The position numbers and the translations under genes were made by a program. Positions 36,075 through 49,563 of a stretch of DNA of 64,000 bases are shown here, piece by piece; the first letter of the stretch is position 1; every line of letters begins with the position of its first letter. The stretch spans positions 5,505,001-5,569,000 of the forward strand of contig NC_056551.1 of NCBI RefSeq assembly GCF_910596095.1, read 5' to 3'. This DNA comes from Thunnus maccoyii. Lineage: Eukaryota > Chordata > Actinopteri > Scombriformes > Scombridae. The notes below the pieces were generated by a model. The model worked only from the letters and a program-made list of their open reading frames with translations, made no database searches and was not told where the DNA came from.

Positions 36075-36274
36075 TTAAGGGAATAGTTCCACATTTATTT
36101 AGCAAGGTTAGCTGTTTCCCCTGCCTTTAGTCTTCATGTTAACCTAAGCTAATCACCTGCTGGCTTTAGATTCATGGTTAATATGCAGACATGAGTGTGG
36201 TGTCAATCTTTACATTTAACTCACAGCAAGAGAGCGAAAATGTGTATTTCCAGGAATGTCAAACTATTCTTTTC
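36075..36274. repeat. 200-bp MITE
   Basis: Left end TTAAGGGAATAGTTCCACATTT and right end GGAATGTCAAACTATTCTTTT are degenerate complements. The interior words 'gttagctgtttcccc', 'taagctaatcacctgctggct' and 'acatgagtgtggt' fit a family that is widespread in teleosts. Confidence 0.7.
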
Positions 36275-39200
36275 ATTTCAGACAATGAAAACAGTTTATT
36301 TGCACTGGATCTGGCTACTAACTATACACAGGCCAGAAAGACCAAAACACAGCTAAACACAGTAGATACGAAATGAATTTTTTTTGTTTTTGTCTTACCC
36401 TCTTTTTTTTCAAGTTTCGTTGGCTCTCTTAGGAGCTGCTGTTCCCGTATTCACATTCCAATCCCATTACCAACCCCACACAATGCAGGCACACTTCCAA
36501 TCCTAACCATAACCCCATGTTCAGTCTGACAGTCACTTCTATCATTTCAGAACCTGCCATAGGTCTCTTTCACAGAGGACATTTTGACATGTAACGGTAG
36601 GAAAAGCAGGTGTAAATAATAATATTTAAGCCTCTGGAAATTTGGTTTGAAATAGTAAAAATGCATGTGATATCAAAGTTAAGTGTGTCATTAAGCAGCC
36701 ACAAAAATCTGAGTAGAAATAAATGTTCATAAAACCTAGTTCAAAAAACAGCCCATTTTGCTGTTAAGTACCTTTAAATGTACATAATTAGCCACAGTAA
36801 TGAAACATAGCAAAATTAACTGGGTTGAGATGCAGAAACGCTACCAATAACACAGAAACTCCAGCAACCGGAAATGAGACAATGCATTTACACAGCAAGT
36901 CAGCAAATCACGTTGTTTATGATTGGTTCAGTTAATTAGTTGTGTAATTTTCATCATAAAAGCATTTGTCCAAGCATAACCATGCCCAATTCAAACCCAA
37001 TATCAAGAAAGTTTACAAAAACAATATTTCAAATTTGGATTGAAACTAATTTCTAATACTTTTTAGAATCTTACTATTATGTACATAGGACCCTAAGTTA
37101 CAGTTAGAAGGCTATTGTTGATTTGGGTTTCCAGTGGCTTTAATGATGGCTGAATTCCATTTAGCTGCTGCAGTTTCAGGGTCCTGGTATTGTGCATGCT
37201 GGCTCACTGTCATGGATCAATAAAACAGAACTGAGCCATCGTTAATGTCATTAGTAACACCTGTGCTTTTCCTGCTATGACAAGTCAAACATATGTAGTA
37301 TTTAAAGAATCTGTCTCCATCAACCCTGAAGGCTCCAACCTGAATGCAGGACACCAGCAGCCCTGCACCCGTCAGTGGTCCCTGTGGGCCCACAAGATCA
37401 TGTGACACCACTTTGATCAGCCCATACATCCCTGCGTGCTGGGACCTCACTGCTCTGTGCTCCATCTCACCCTGCCAGTGCTCAACACACAGCTAAGACA
37501 CACACACACACTCAAACACATACACACACAAATTAATGTAACCAGACAGGATGTACACATGCATGCAGGCCTTTATGCATGAACACACAAGATGTTTGTG
37601 TGCTATAGTTTTGGCCCAGCTGCAGCAGCATTTAGGTCTTTGTGTGCTTCGTTCTTCTAAAATCACCAAATGAGGCATCACTTCCTGTGTGGCTGACCTA
37701 CTGAATTAACCCACTGCCTGTGCTCCAATTTCTAAAGCTCATTGACTCTGAAAGATCACTACCAGGAGCAAAGCATCATCACAAGGTGTTTTCATGGAAT
37801 AACATGCAAATCAAATCTTAGATATTTGTAACCAAATGTCATATCACTACATGCATCATTTCTGAGCAACAGGAATGATGGGAGAAATGGTGTTACAATA
37901 TTAACATTTTCTCCACTTTTGGGCAGCAGAATAAGCTGAACACACAACATTTATCTGGATGAAGTGACTTACAGCCAGATGGCTGACATGACAATTTTCA
38001 TTCATCATCTGAACTACTTCAAATGAAGTAGTTTGTCCTGTCTTTATGCAAAGCTAGACTAAGCTACTCACCTCCCAGCTCCAGAACAATACTTAACATA
38101 CAGACAGGAAAGCTATTGAGTTAAGTAACATTTGTAATATTTTGCCTTAATGAAGTCAAAGTTGGGTTGGGTTTTTGTTGTTTTTTCTTTTTCTTTCTTT
38201 TCTTTTTTCTTTTGTCTTATAAACAAGTTATGTAACTGATAAAAGTTTTTTTTTACAATATCTTAACTTCCACATCTTTCCTGCTCATAAGAACAGGAAA
38301 AATGTTTGACAGCTTGAGCACAACACCTTGATCTGCGTGTCACTTTTCTCCTTTTTATTTCTCATCAGTGAGTAGTCATAGGTTTAGTCCTATATTTTAA
38401 TCCAAGATGAAAGATTACCAGCTGCTCTAATGCTCACATAAAAAGATTGAGACATTTCTATGATACTTCAGCTTTCTAAAACAACTGGAACATGAACTGG
38501 ATACACAGAGAACAAAGTATTTTTAAGCTTAAAAGAAAGTTGTTATGTTTAGTTTTAGAACATGTAGCATTTTGGAGACGAGAAGAAATTAATCTGACAA
38601 CAGTGACTGGATTATCTTGAAAGAACTGTTATTACATTTTACTCAATTACTTCTTTAAACTTTTAATCAAAATTATCAGAAATTATTCAAATGTGTCTTA
38701 AAATGGTAAAACCGTGTTGACTTACTGTAAACCCTAACGTGGTTCCTCTGACTCATGCAGTGACACTGCCTTCCTGCAGCTTTCTTCTGTGTCCAGAATG
38801 CCTCATGCAGGAGGAAACAGTGGGCTGAGACTGCCTTTCTCTCATTTATAAATCAGTCTTTATGAGTTGACATAGTGTCGTTTGTGCATTAGGCCTGCCC
38901 CAACTTCAAAACAATTCAAAGAACGGTTTGTTAGTCTGCCCCTCGCTGGTACAAAGCAGCTCTTTCAGCCTGAGTCTGTGTGTAGGAAGTCATGTTTTGT
39001 ACCCCCAATTCTCTCAATTAAATTCAATGGAGCTTTATTGGCATGACATTTTGACCAAACATGATGGTAAATAATAAATACAATGAATACATTTCTACAC
39101 AGTACAGGAATTATAGCTACTGATTACTAGTATAGCTGAGAAAATATTACCAAAATCTATTTTTTAAAGCTCCCCTAATATTTCAGTAAAATATCTCCTT

Positions 39201-40344
39201 TGTATATTCACAATTAATCAGATGAATCCTGTGTAATGTGAAAGTCACTCTTTCACCAAAGTTAGACTAGCTGGTAAAGAAAGTACAACATGTAACAGAT
39301 GGTTCAAGAAACAGAAAACAGTCTGATCAGACAGGAATAAATGATAACAAAGCTATGAAAATAAGACCTAAATTATTTTAAAAAATGTATCCGGTATGGT
39401 TTAGGATCTTATCATTTCCTGTACCGAACAACAGATTAGATTACATGGTGTGATAAATGCAAACTCTTCTGAGGCACTGTAAAAAATACAGGTGGTAGGG
39501 AAGTGGATTTGTGTAAATTTCCTCAGCTATTTTTAGATTTCCTTACTGAGATCAAAAGTCCTCCTGCTCATTTTTGCTTAAGTTTCAGTTGAAAAAAACA
39601 CTAGTCTAGTCAAAGTCTTGTCTTAATAAATAAAACATGGAGTTTTAGTCAAGACCAAGAATGAGCATTTTAGTCAAACCAAAGCACAATATCCAGATTA
39701 GAGTCTGCCTGATAGATTTCAGTCTAAAGACTAGGTGAAATTTTTTTGCCTTGGATCATTCACACATATTTGACCACTGCACCATATCTTAGTTTATTTG
39801 CCCCATACAACCAATACAGATACAACTATAAGCTAGCTAGACGCTGACACACCAACCACATGTACGGTAGTGTGCGTGTGTGTGTTCAAACAGCTAGCAA
39901 TGTGAATTTTCACTAATTTCACAGCAGAACCATTCCAGTCTCTCCCCTTTTCCCTGTCATCTCTGTACATTTAAGGAGCAGATTCAAAGTCCCGACATGC
40001 ACACAAATTTTTTGCTAAAGTTGAAACATTTTCAACGCACCACAAAGTGTCTTCACATCAATTTGCGCCGAATTCATGACTAATCGTGTTTTTTCCATTG
40101 ACTCATGCAATCATGTAACTTCTAAAATTTGTTTCATGCCCTGTCTGAACCAAGCAGCAGCTACCATGGCAACTTCTCTCTAGAAATACTAAGTCAATAA
40201 TTTTTTTAGTCAAAGTCTAACGTTAACACCATGTGCACCACTCAATGTTCCCAGTAAGCTAGCATTCGCTTCAGTCCAAGGTCATGATCCATTAATCTTT
40301 ATATACACTCTATGGTCTGAACTCACAGTAGTGTGTACAACCAC
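36275..40344. other. intergenic, no gene seen
   Basis: 37217-37465 minus holds an 82-codon open frame (VVSHDLVGPQGPLTGAGLLV) following a possible acceptor near 37493 and ending before a CAG/GT; I do not recognise it. 37130-37210 and 39010-39100 ('caatggagctttattggcatgac') read like dispersed repeats. A short CA tract is at 37499-37528. Confidence 0.4.
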
Positions 40345-40610
40345 TACTACTACCGCTACTTGTTAAGACATTTCACTCAAAACCAAAAATGTCAATCTCA
40401 TGGACACGCTAAATGAAAGTCAGGAGACCATCTAAATCATGAAGATAATGGATCTGTACAAAATTTTGTGCAAGATATTTTATTGGATAAATGAAAATAT
40501 TGACCTGCTGGTAGCACTAGAAGAAAAGGCGGGATCACCAAAGTCATTAGGGTTCATCCTCTGGGGACCATGAATTTCTTTACAAAATGTCGTGGCAGTT
40601 CATTCAATGT
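40345..40610. repeat. interspersed repeat fragment
   Basis: Shares 'aagacatttcac', 'aaaaatgtcaatctcatgg', 'gggatcaccaaagtcat' and 'ggttcatcctctgggga' with 4995-5200, in the same orientation. Confidence 0.6.
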
Positions 40611-41393
40611 GTTAATTTGAAGAGAGACAAACCCTTCATAAGTAAATAAAGGTTTAATGTAGTTTTCTCAGTGGTTCTGTATTGCAGGGGAGGGAGGACA
40701 CCTGTATACTCAATTCACTTCCTAGAACAATAAAAGAAACTGATTGCAGCTCCTCAGATGGCCAGCAGATGTCTCTCTTGCTTTACTTTCATGTATAAAT
40801 GCAACACAGGCTCATTTAAGGGGAAAGTGCTCAAAGTTCAGCAAGGTGTTGATCACTGTAAACCTGCACCTTTCAGTTCCAATTATAAACTTTATTAGGA
40901 TTTAAGCTATACAGAATTTTGTTAATCCTTTTCACAGAAATCCTTCAATAATGTTCCATGTGCATATGTGATGGGAGACCTAATCACAAATAAACAAATT
41001 AGTTTTTTGTGTATATTTTAAATAAAATCCACACAATTATAATGTTAAATAGATTACTCAGTAGTCTGTTATTTTAAATATAATATTCAGAACTCTGAAC
41101 TATTTTTCAGTTCAGGCGTCAGTCTGGGAACTCCCTCCTTGTCTCCCAGTCTGGTTCTCCTCCCTCTCCTCATCCCTCTTTCCTTCAGCACTCTGAGCTT
41201 CAAACCTCCTCAGGGAACATCTGAGGCACATCAGGATTCTAGAGACCTGGCAGATGTGGATTCATCTCTACACGAGCTTTCAAGCAGCCACGGTGTGATT
41301 CCACAGACCTGTTATGTTGATCAGATCTGGGTCTGGGCTCTCAAGATTTAAGATCAAGATCTTCAGTCCAGTCCATCTGCCCAAAGTGAACTG

Positions 41394-44300
41394 ATGAAAT
41401 CTTGGAGTATGAGGGTGAGCCAAGTGCTGCAGCTGTCCTTTATGCTGGTGGGACTCTGCCAGGCCCGCCGTGACCATCCACCAGGCAATCCCTCCAGATC
41501 ACAGGAGGCAGGTGAGGTCCCTGTGTCCCAGCTGAAAGTGCTCTCCCTGGGACTGGCTCACCTGCTGCAGGGGGTGGAGGAGAACGCGGGGCAGCTGGAA
41601 CGGCAGGGAGAGCATGTGGCGGCAGAGCTGGACGGGGCCACCAGGAGTTTGGAGAGCCTCCGTAAGCAGAGTTTGAAGACAGGACGGACTCACAAGCAGG
41701 TGAGGAGGAACCACATTTCTGAAAAATCATACTTTATAAGGGAAATACACTTTTCAGACAGCTATAAAAATACAAACTTTGACCTGTTTTGAGACATCTT
41801 TTTTTGTTTAACTTTTGCACATTTTTGGCAGATGGAAACTTTTGGAAACAGTAATTTTATCATAAATCTCAACCTCTTTGAAGCCCAATATTCCTTTTTA
41901 ACCTCCAATGAATAGCTTCAAAGTTATAAAAATAAACTTTTCCACATGACAGTGTAGCATACTCTATTCTGTCTCCACTTGTTAAGGTACTTCATTTAAG
42001 CTCTGTCCACTTTATTCTGAGTGAAATAGTCCATATTCACTTTTTCAACTTATTATCTGTGGAAAGAGCAGCCCTAGTTCTACAAGAAAATGATGCAGCA
42101 CTGGAGGGACCATGGAGTTTGTTAAGATCTATTTTAAATGTCAGCCTGTCTGATCCTATTTGCTTTTTTGATGTTTGTTTGGTTGATTTAGTTTGTTTTA
42201 TGTTGTTTGTGTGGTGTATATTGTGAATAATGCATGTAAAATTATTTTTTTTTTTTAAAAATACTATAACCTTTGGTGGGGCAGCTATAAGCTTTTAAAG
42301 CTTTTGGAGCAGCCTGCTTAAGGCTCACTTGTATGGCTATTATTTGATTCTCATCTTTTATTGATTTCTTTGTTTTTATTGTTTAATTTTCACTTTAATC
42401 ATTTTAATTTACTTTTTAGGCTCACATTTTTATCAAGTCTGTCTTAAAACAATGCCCACATGCCCTTATGTACACTGAAATACTCAGTGGCCACTGTAGT
42501 CACTCCTCCTGTCCATACTGGCTGTGAAGAGATCTCTCTCTAACTGTGATAAGAGATTAGGGGAAAAGCCCACAGCCCTAAAGTTCACCTGAAGCTAATA
42601 TGAGGCCTCAGCAATGTTTTGATCCTAACGGTCCAGCCAGGGACCTGTGTTGTCATTTTCCATCTCTTGTTCCCCTATTTTCTGTCATCTCTCTGTTGAC
42701 ATCTGTCTAACAAAGGCATGAAAATGTCCCCAAAATAAGTTAACAATTATTTTCATTATCAGTTAATCTGACAAATTTTTTCTTGATTAATGGTTTTGTC
42801 TATAAAATGTCAGAAAGTAGTAGAAAATGTCTGTTGTAATTTCCCAGAGTCAAAGTTGACATCTTCATATGTCCAACCAAAAGTCCAAAACCCAAAAATA
42901 ATTAGTTGTATGGCAAAGAAAATCATTGAATCTTCACATTTGAGAAGCTGAAACCAGCTAATCTTTAAATTTTTCTTTGTGTTCACTGAAAATCTGATTT
43001 TAAGGGGTAGAACTGTAAGCTCAATTTGTGGCATCACAACTTGTTTGGAAGCCAATCATGGTCCAGTTTACAACTAACACGTGTGATGTGGAAACTTGAA
43101 GGCTCCAATACACAAACACTGAGAATGGACTTTACAGTGAAGTAGGAGACATCTTGTGTCCAGCTGTTAAACTTCTGATATGTAATATAATTGCATATTC
43201 ATAGATTGTGGCATTGTTAATGAGGGAGAAGGAAAAGATGCCATTTTAAGGATACATTTTTGTGGAAAAAACCCATGTCAGACACACATTACTGTTCCAA
43301 GCTGGCAAAACAAAATAAATGAACATGCACTCCTAAATCATGTACCCACTCATGGGAACAAAAGGCACTCCTTATGTCTCATATTCCACTGATTTCCACT
43401 GAAATCTGCTCAGGGCAAAAGCATCATCTCGAAAATGTAATTGTTTTATTTGTATGTACAATGGAGACATTGTGTTAAAACACATAAAAATACAAAAAAA
43501 AACTAAATGATATGTGTTGGCAAAAAATATTGTGTTCTTACAGTCTCCCATTGGTTTAAATAAAAGGTGAGTAAAAGACTTTTGAAAAAGAGTCAAAGAC
43601 AATTACAGACTAAAAGGAAAAAAATGAAATAATGTTATTTGGCACAGACAGTGAGATGTTTTTTTCAAAGACAGGGACCTTTATATTGGATGGTATATTG
43701 GCAACAAGAAGTACAAGAGTAAGGTCAATGAGACCTTTAAAGACCAAGTAGAATGTGACTCAAGGTCTGAAAATTAATTGAATAAAGGTTTGTAAACCAT
43801 CAGAAGAAGACTATCAGGTACATACAGATGCCGTGAAACGTTTTATTACTGTGAATAATGTGATGTAATGTACTGTTCTTCAGGTGAGGAAGGACCTGCA
43901 GATGCTGAGTGCCAGGGGTGACAGGCTGTGGAAGGCAGTCAGAGATCTGCAGAAGGGGCTGGAGGATCTGGAGACGGAGCAGGGGGCCATGCAACACCGG
44001 ATAAGCCGGATCCTCCAGGGCATTAAGAGCATGACTGAGCCGAGGTCAGGGGGTCAAAGGCAGCTCGACATTAGCTCCATGAAGGTAAGGGCGGAAAAAA
44101 ATCAGAACTGACTGTAAATAAGCAGGAATTTGTCTGACTTACATTTGCTGTGTTAAACTAGTGTAGAATTTACTTTGGATAGTATGATTGCAGGTGAAAG
44201 GAAGGAAATGACGGTTTTCTTGCTTGCTTGTCTGAAACTTCAAATATTAAATATAATGATCGAATATAAAGTAACAATTTTTTGTTATTTGTTGTAGTTG

Positions 44301-45046
44301 CTGTGCTGTAGTAGCTACACATTTGTCAGTGGAAGTAACAGATTTGACCATCTCTTCCCTTTTATATCTTTGATGTGTTACAGCTGATCATCGATAAACA
44401 GGCGGTACGGCTCGCCAGGCTGACCTCTGAGGTTTCAGCCCGAGACAGAATGATTGACAGGCGCCTGCAGCAGATTGAAAACCTGGAGAAACAGGTATGT
44501 TCAGCATTAATGTTTTCAAGCTTACTTCTTTGTTTTAACTTGATACACTGTGTGCGCTTAATTTTGGATGTTGCCTTATCTGTCTCTTTTTTCTCTCTCC
44601 TTCTCTTTTGTTCCTTCTGTAAAGCAAAAATTCTATATGAATAAAGTTTAAATGTTTAATCCAAAATGATTGTAAAATGTCCTACACACCTTAGAATGTT
44701 TCACATCATCCATGTTAATAGTGGCAGTATTACTGTTATTATTAGTGGTAGAAGTTGACATATTTGTATTATGTTATATTACAGTTATCACTTAGATCAT
44801 TAGATGTGCAGCTAATTATAGAAATAATTTGAAGTTAAATACAGAGCTTTAATAGAGGTGGTGGGTTGTGTTCACACTATGGTATGTTGTAGTTGTCTAT
44901 GGCTTTACAATAACACATCTTTACAGTATTTCTGACCTGTCCCTGTGTGTTTACTTCAGGTGTCTAAGAGCCTCCCAGCAGTACTGAGGGCAGATTCTGA
45001 CTCCGACTGTCCGATGAGCACAGCTGCATCAACACAGCGGCTATGA
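41394..45046 (+). CDS. angptl8: angiopoietin-like 8-type secreted protein, 4 exons
   Basis: Exons 41394-41699, 43884-44084, 44384-44494 and 44960-45046 join in frame (all introns phase 0) into 234 residues. Residues 1-24 form a signal peptide (VLQLSFMLVGLCQA). Residues 46-68 (QLKVLSLGLAHLLQGVEENAGQ in part) resemble the lipoprotein-lipase-inhibiting region shared by ANGPTL3, 4 and 8 (pattern L.vL..GL..L.qGl.e.a). The rest is amphipathic coiled coil with Leu/Ile heptads (RDLQKGLEDLETEQGAMQ; ARDRMIDRRLQQIENLEKQ). There is no fibrinogen-like domain and the gene ends at a stop, which together with four exons and small size points to ANGPTL8 (human 198 aa, four exons) and away from ANGPTL3/4 (about 400-460 aa). 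Human ANGPTL8 pairs with ANGPTL3 to inhibit lipoprotein lipase. Identification is by pattern only; an uncharacterised secreted coiled-coil protein is the alternative. An alternative start is Met6. Confidence 0.62.
42421..42625. repeat. partial, diverged copy of the 261-905 MITE
   Basis: 'atcaagtctgtcttaaaacaa', 'cactcctcctgtccatactgg' and 'acctgaagctaatatgaggcc' follow the order of 270-500. Lies in intron 1 of the angptl8-like gene. Confidence 0.65.
42632..43306. repeat. direct repeat, copy 1 (intron 1 of angptl8-like gene)
   Basis: Starts 'ggtccagccagggacctgtg' and runs to 'gttccaagctgg'. It matches 48601-49563 in the same orientation in two blocks, 42632-42960 and 42985-43306. The last 180 bp (from 'actgagaatggactttacag') differ at only one to three positions between copies. 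Confidence 0.9.
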
Positions 45047-45219
45047 GCGAATCCACTCATGAGCTGCAATGAAGAAGATTTTTTTTTTTTTTTTTTTTAA
45101 AGCTGACAAAACAAACTGCTCTGACTCTCACAAATGGATGTGCCGCAATCAAGTCGTCATGTGTGTCTAGTTATTTTGTGTGTTGTTCTCAGCGAGCTGT
45201 GCCTCTGCTCAGAAATAAA
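45047..45219 (+). terminator. 3' UTR with AATAAA signal
   Basis: A short 3' UTR with a run of about 20 T at 45080-45098 ends at AATAAA (45214-45219), 170 bp after the stop of the angptl8-like gene. Confidence 0.65.
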
Positions 45220-48216
45220 AATGTTCCTGTTTCTGAGTCATCGTGTTGTGGCTCTGACTTCCACAATATTGTGGTTGACAATGGTGTAAAACGCCATGTG
45301 AAGATATTTTACTCATACACACCCAAATAAACAGGCACTCGCTGGAGTCAGAGGAACCTTCAGACTAACAGCAGTGTGGAGGTCTATCACCTAAAAACAA
45401 ATACTCTAAAGTTATAGTTAGAGTATAAGTTATAAGCACATTTTACACTTTTGGAGCATTTAGGTTCTTTATGGGATTACTGGGTATCATCTAATAATCA
45501 TTGTCAAAATTAGAACTAATTTATGTTTTTATGTGTAATTAATTCAAATTGATTGTTTGATGATTGGGATGTACTGTACACTCAAGTCATATCTACCATG
45601 AAAAAAATACAGTAATATCAATTATGAAAGTGGTTTGTAAAAATGTTGAGTACTGTCCAGTAAAGACAGTGGAATATTCTGTTAGCAGGTTACAACAATA
45701 TATATTCTGTGTTTATACAAGTAATTCATGTTGTTCTTCCAGTCTACATACTGTGTGGCATAACCATTGACATGTTTATCTAAATGTGCTTTTAGGTCAA
45801 GTGTCAAGTTTAAGACACTCTGTGGAGTTATTAGATAATGTTGGCTACTGCAAAAATACACAAATTTTGCAAGTCATTTAGTCTTACAAGCACCTTTGAA
45901 ATCATATTTCTCAGAAAACAATAGAAAAAAGAGCAAAGTACCCAATAAAGTAATAGTAATCCATCTGTTCTCAAAGCAGTTTACACTTTTTTTTAAATAA
46001 AAAAAATTACTTCACCTAATTTTTAAAAAATTTTTTAAAATACACCTAAATCCATGCATCTCTTCAAGCTACAGTAATGTAACCTGCTGGAAATGAAAAT
46101 GTGGACACATTTTTGTAAGTTGTCCAGGGACATGACTCCTCTGATTCTTGATTGTGGTAGCACACTTTGTTATTGATTTCACATGACTGTAGGTGACTGT
46201 AGCTTTACTGTAGCCTGAGCGTTCACTATGCAGCTGCATCGTTTACTGTAGGAAAAATGAACAAAATATTCTAAAAATGAATATCTGACTCAGTATCGGC
46301 ACATACTCAATATTAAAGGATCAAGAGAAGAAAAAAAAACATGACCGAGACATCACTACATTTAACTGGCCTTTTGGCTCTCTGAGGAAAAATCACTTTA
46401 CTGCCCATGGTCAGTAGGCTTGTAATCCATTCATTGTAAGAGAATTGTTAAGATAGAGATATATCACAGAAAAAAGGTCAAAAAAAGACTTATGGAATAG
46501 AGGTGAAAAATGTCTAAACCATACATCATAAATCATATGTTTTTGCATTTTTTTACATTTCTGTTTTATATTTTTTTTGTCAAATAAATTTAAAAGATAA
46601 AAAAGAAAAAAATCACTTTTTGGTCCCTCTGTTCTGGCACAACACTAAAAGCAAAATGATTCAGAGACATGACCTTACATAATGACAAGTATTTATATAT
46701 CCGAATAACTCGGGAATCCTCAGTGGGAATTGAACCCCAAACCAAGACATTGTGAAAAATCCAACATTTAGGCAAACATTAAAACTTACAAAACTGTGAA
46801 AAATTGTGAAAGGGTAAAAAAGAGCATCAAATCAGCATAAAATAAAATCAGGACCACAACTATATAAGATCAGGGCCAAGCTAACCTTAAATATCTACAC
46901 TTCACTCGGATCTAACTATTGCAGGTACAGAAATAGCCAATTGTTGAGTCATTTAAAAATGTAAAATCTAACATAGAAATCAGATGATCCAGCTTTTATT
47001 CCTGTTGAGGTTTATTCCACCTGAGTGGAGCACTGAGTTCTGTTCTGCAGCCTCCAGAATGACACTCATCTAGATCTAATGAAAGAGTGGGTTTGTTTAT
47101 ACCGTAGAAGAGGTGCAAGTTAGACTGTTTTCCCATATATGGTCATATAAACAGGACATCTTACAATATCAAGCCCAAGCCAGCAGCTCTGCCCCCTCAC
47201 AGCTGTCTTGCAGCCAAATGCGACAAAGGTTATGTGTTGAATCTTGGAGGGCTGAGATGATATCTGATGGCCTCAAGTCACCGTCGACGAGCAGGCAGTC
47301 TGTCCCCTCTGGTGTTCCCAAACAAACCTCCGACAACACGAACTCTGGCCCACTTAGAGGACGAGAGAGAGAAAGACAAAGAGCTGGGGAGGGGGGAAAG
47401 AGGAAGAGAGCTAGTGAGAAATACAGAATTGTTTTCAGGAGTAAATAATAACGATACAAAAGCGAGCGCAAAAAATGAGGAAGGACCAATAAAGGAAACA
47501 AAGAGAGGGAAGGAGAATGGAAAATGTGAATTCATAGAGGAAAATACAAACAAATAAAGGGGGTTGGTGCAGGGAGTGGACTAATCAGGACTAGCTATAT
47601 ACTGGTATATTAAAGCACTGGGTTGAAACAACTAATATAACCAGCTATTATCAGGAGGTTTGTCCTTGCAAAGAGAAAGTTAGCAGACATGAGATTCAGA
47701 TCAGACTACACAGTCTCTTTATAGATGAAATCATCCCTTTGGTTGAAAAGATGTCATGCAGTATTCAAACCAAAACCCCTGCATGCTGAAATCTGCATTT
47801 CAAATACAACGATTGATCAAAATCAAAAGACCCAAACATGATTTATAGAGGAAAACTGTTGAATATGTCTTCTAATAATACCTGTAGAGCAAAGAGCAGT
47901 CAGATTTTCAGCAACAGGTGATACACAGCAGCTCAGATTATACAGAGTATCACCACACAGTGCTGTTATACAGTATAGGAGAAGACGGTTTGGTAAGTGT
48001 GCCGGAGCTGCAATAGCACCCCTCAGAGGTCAGAAAGGAACAGTGACATCTCTGAAAATGATCTGAAATGTTTATAGGCTTTGGCCTATTATGCACGTCT
48101 GTATTCAAAGTACTCTTATGACTACACAAACCCCACATTTTCCTATCATATTCTGTTATGTAATTGTTGTCCTTTCTGCTCTGGTTTCATTTTGTTTAGA
48201 ACTCAGAGGAAACATT
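45220..48216. other. intergenic, no gene seen
   Basis: AT-rich with A and T runs. Overlapping frames at 47113-47557 on both strands come from a purine-rich stretch and have no domain. Confidence 0.5.
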
Positions 48217-48375
48217 CACTGGTGGAAAATAACCAAGTAAATGTGCAACTTTTAGGTAGTTGTACTTTACATGAGTATTTCTATTTGATGCTACTTTATA
48301 ATTCTACTCCACGGCTTTTTCAGAGGGAAAGATTGTACTTTTTACTCCTTTTTACTTTTCAGAGTAAGATTTAAA
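48217..48375. repeat. dispersed 'actttacatgagtatttc' repeat
   Basis: 'ggtggaaaataaccaagtaaatg', 'gttgtactttacatgag', 'ctactttataattctactcc' and 'cagagggaaagattgtac' match a repeat family widespread in fish; a stub of the same family is at 18537-18553. Confidence 0.6.
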
Positions 48376-48600
48376 AAAACAAATATATGATAAACTTACA
48401 AGATACAATATATATTAAATATATATTATTTTGACCTGTATATTTAGGGCCCCTTGTCACATGTCAGCAGCCCCACCAAAGAGTGATTTCTCCTCTAAAC
48501 TTCTTCTAAAGTATGCAATATTTCATTAAAAAGACAAAAATGATGGAAAAGTCCAAAATATTACACTAATTTGGACTGAAACAGGCAAATGTTTCAGTCC

Positions 48601-49563
48601 AAATGGTCCAGCCAGAGACCTGTGTTGTCATTTCACATCTCTTGTTCTCTTATTTCCTGTCATCTCTCTGTTGACATCTGCCTAACAAAGGTATGAAAAT
48701 GTCCCCCATATGAGTTAACAATTATTTTCATTCTCAATTAATCTGATAAATATTTTCTTGATTAATGGTTTTGTCTATAAAATGTCAGAAAGTAGTAAAA
48801 AAACGCCTGTTGTAATTTCCCAAAGTCAGAGTTGACGTCTTCATTGGTCTCAACTTGTCCAAAAGTCCAAAACCCAAAAATAATTAGTTGTACGGCAAAG
48901 AAAATAATTGAATCATCACATTTTAGAAGCTGAAACCAGCTCATTATCAAAATAGTTGCTATATAATTTTCTGTCAATTGACTAACTGGCTAATCAATTA
49001 ATCGACTGATTGATGCAGCTCTAATAACAAGTTCTGCTCAACATCTAGTAACTAATGATAATATTAATCATCATCATCATAAACTTATTTGTATGAGTGA
49101 TTTAAAAGGATGCTCAAATTGATCCCCCTCCACTCAAAAATATGTTTTTCATCTTGTTGCTACGGTTGGATGTTTGAGCTTCACACCCGAAGGTTGTTTC
49201 CACGTTTGTCTGCTGAAGGGGGAATTTTGTCTTTGCTCACTGCAAATCTGATTTTAAGGTCTGGACCTGTAAGCACAATCTGTGGCATCACAACTAGTTT
49301 GGAAGCCAATCCTGGTCCAGTATACAACTTACATGCAAGTGTGATGTGGAAACTTGAATCCTCTAATGCACAAACACTGAGAATGGACTTTACAGTGAAG
49401 TAGGAGACATCTTGTGTCCAGCTGTTAAACTTCTGATATGTAATATAATTGCATATTCATAGATTGTGGCATTGTTAATGAGGGAGAAGGAGAAGATGCC
49501 ATTTTAAGGATACATTTTTGTGGTAAAAACCCATGTCAGACACACATTACTGTTCCAAGCTGG
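48601..49563. repeat. direct repeat, copy 2, with an extra internal segment
   Basis: Same orientation as 42632-43306. Compared with copy 1 it keeps an additional part at about 48955-49250 that includes the repeat end ('aatcaattaatcgactgattgatgcagct') and a segment ('ccactcaaaaatatgtttttc') related to 60145-60280. Copy 1 is therefore an internally deleted version, or copy 2 has an insertion. Confidence 0.85.

Noticed and set aside
41139-41351. 70-codon frame with a hydrophobic start just before the angptl8-like gene
   Set aside because: It begins at TTG, not ATG, and lies where a 5' UTR would be.
47113-47557. Four overlapping 90-110 codon frames on both strands
   Set aside because: Purine-rich stretch with low-complexity peptides; no splice-site pattern or domain.
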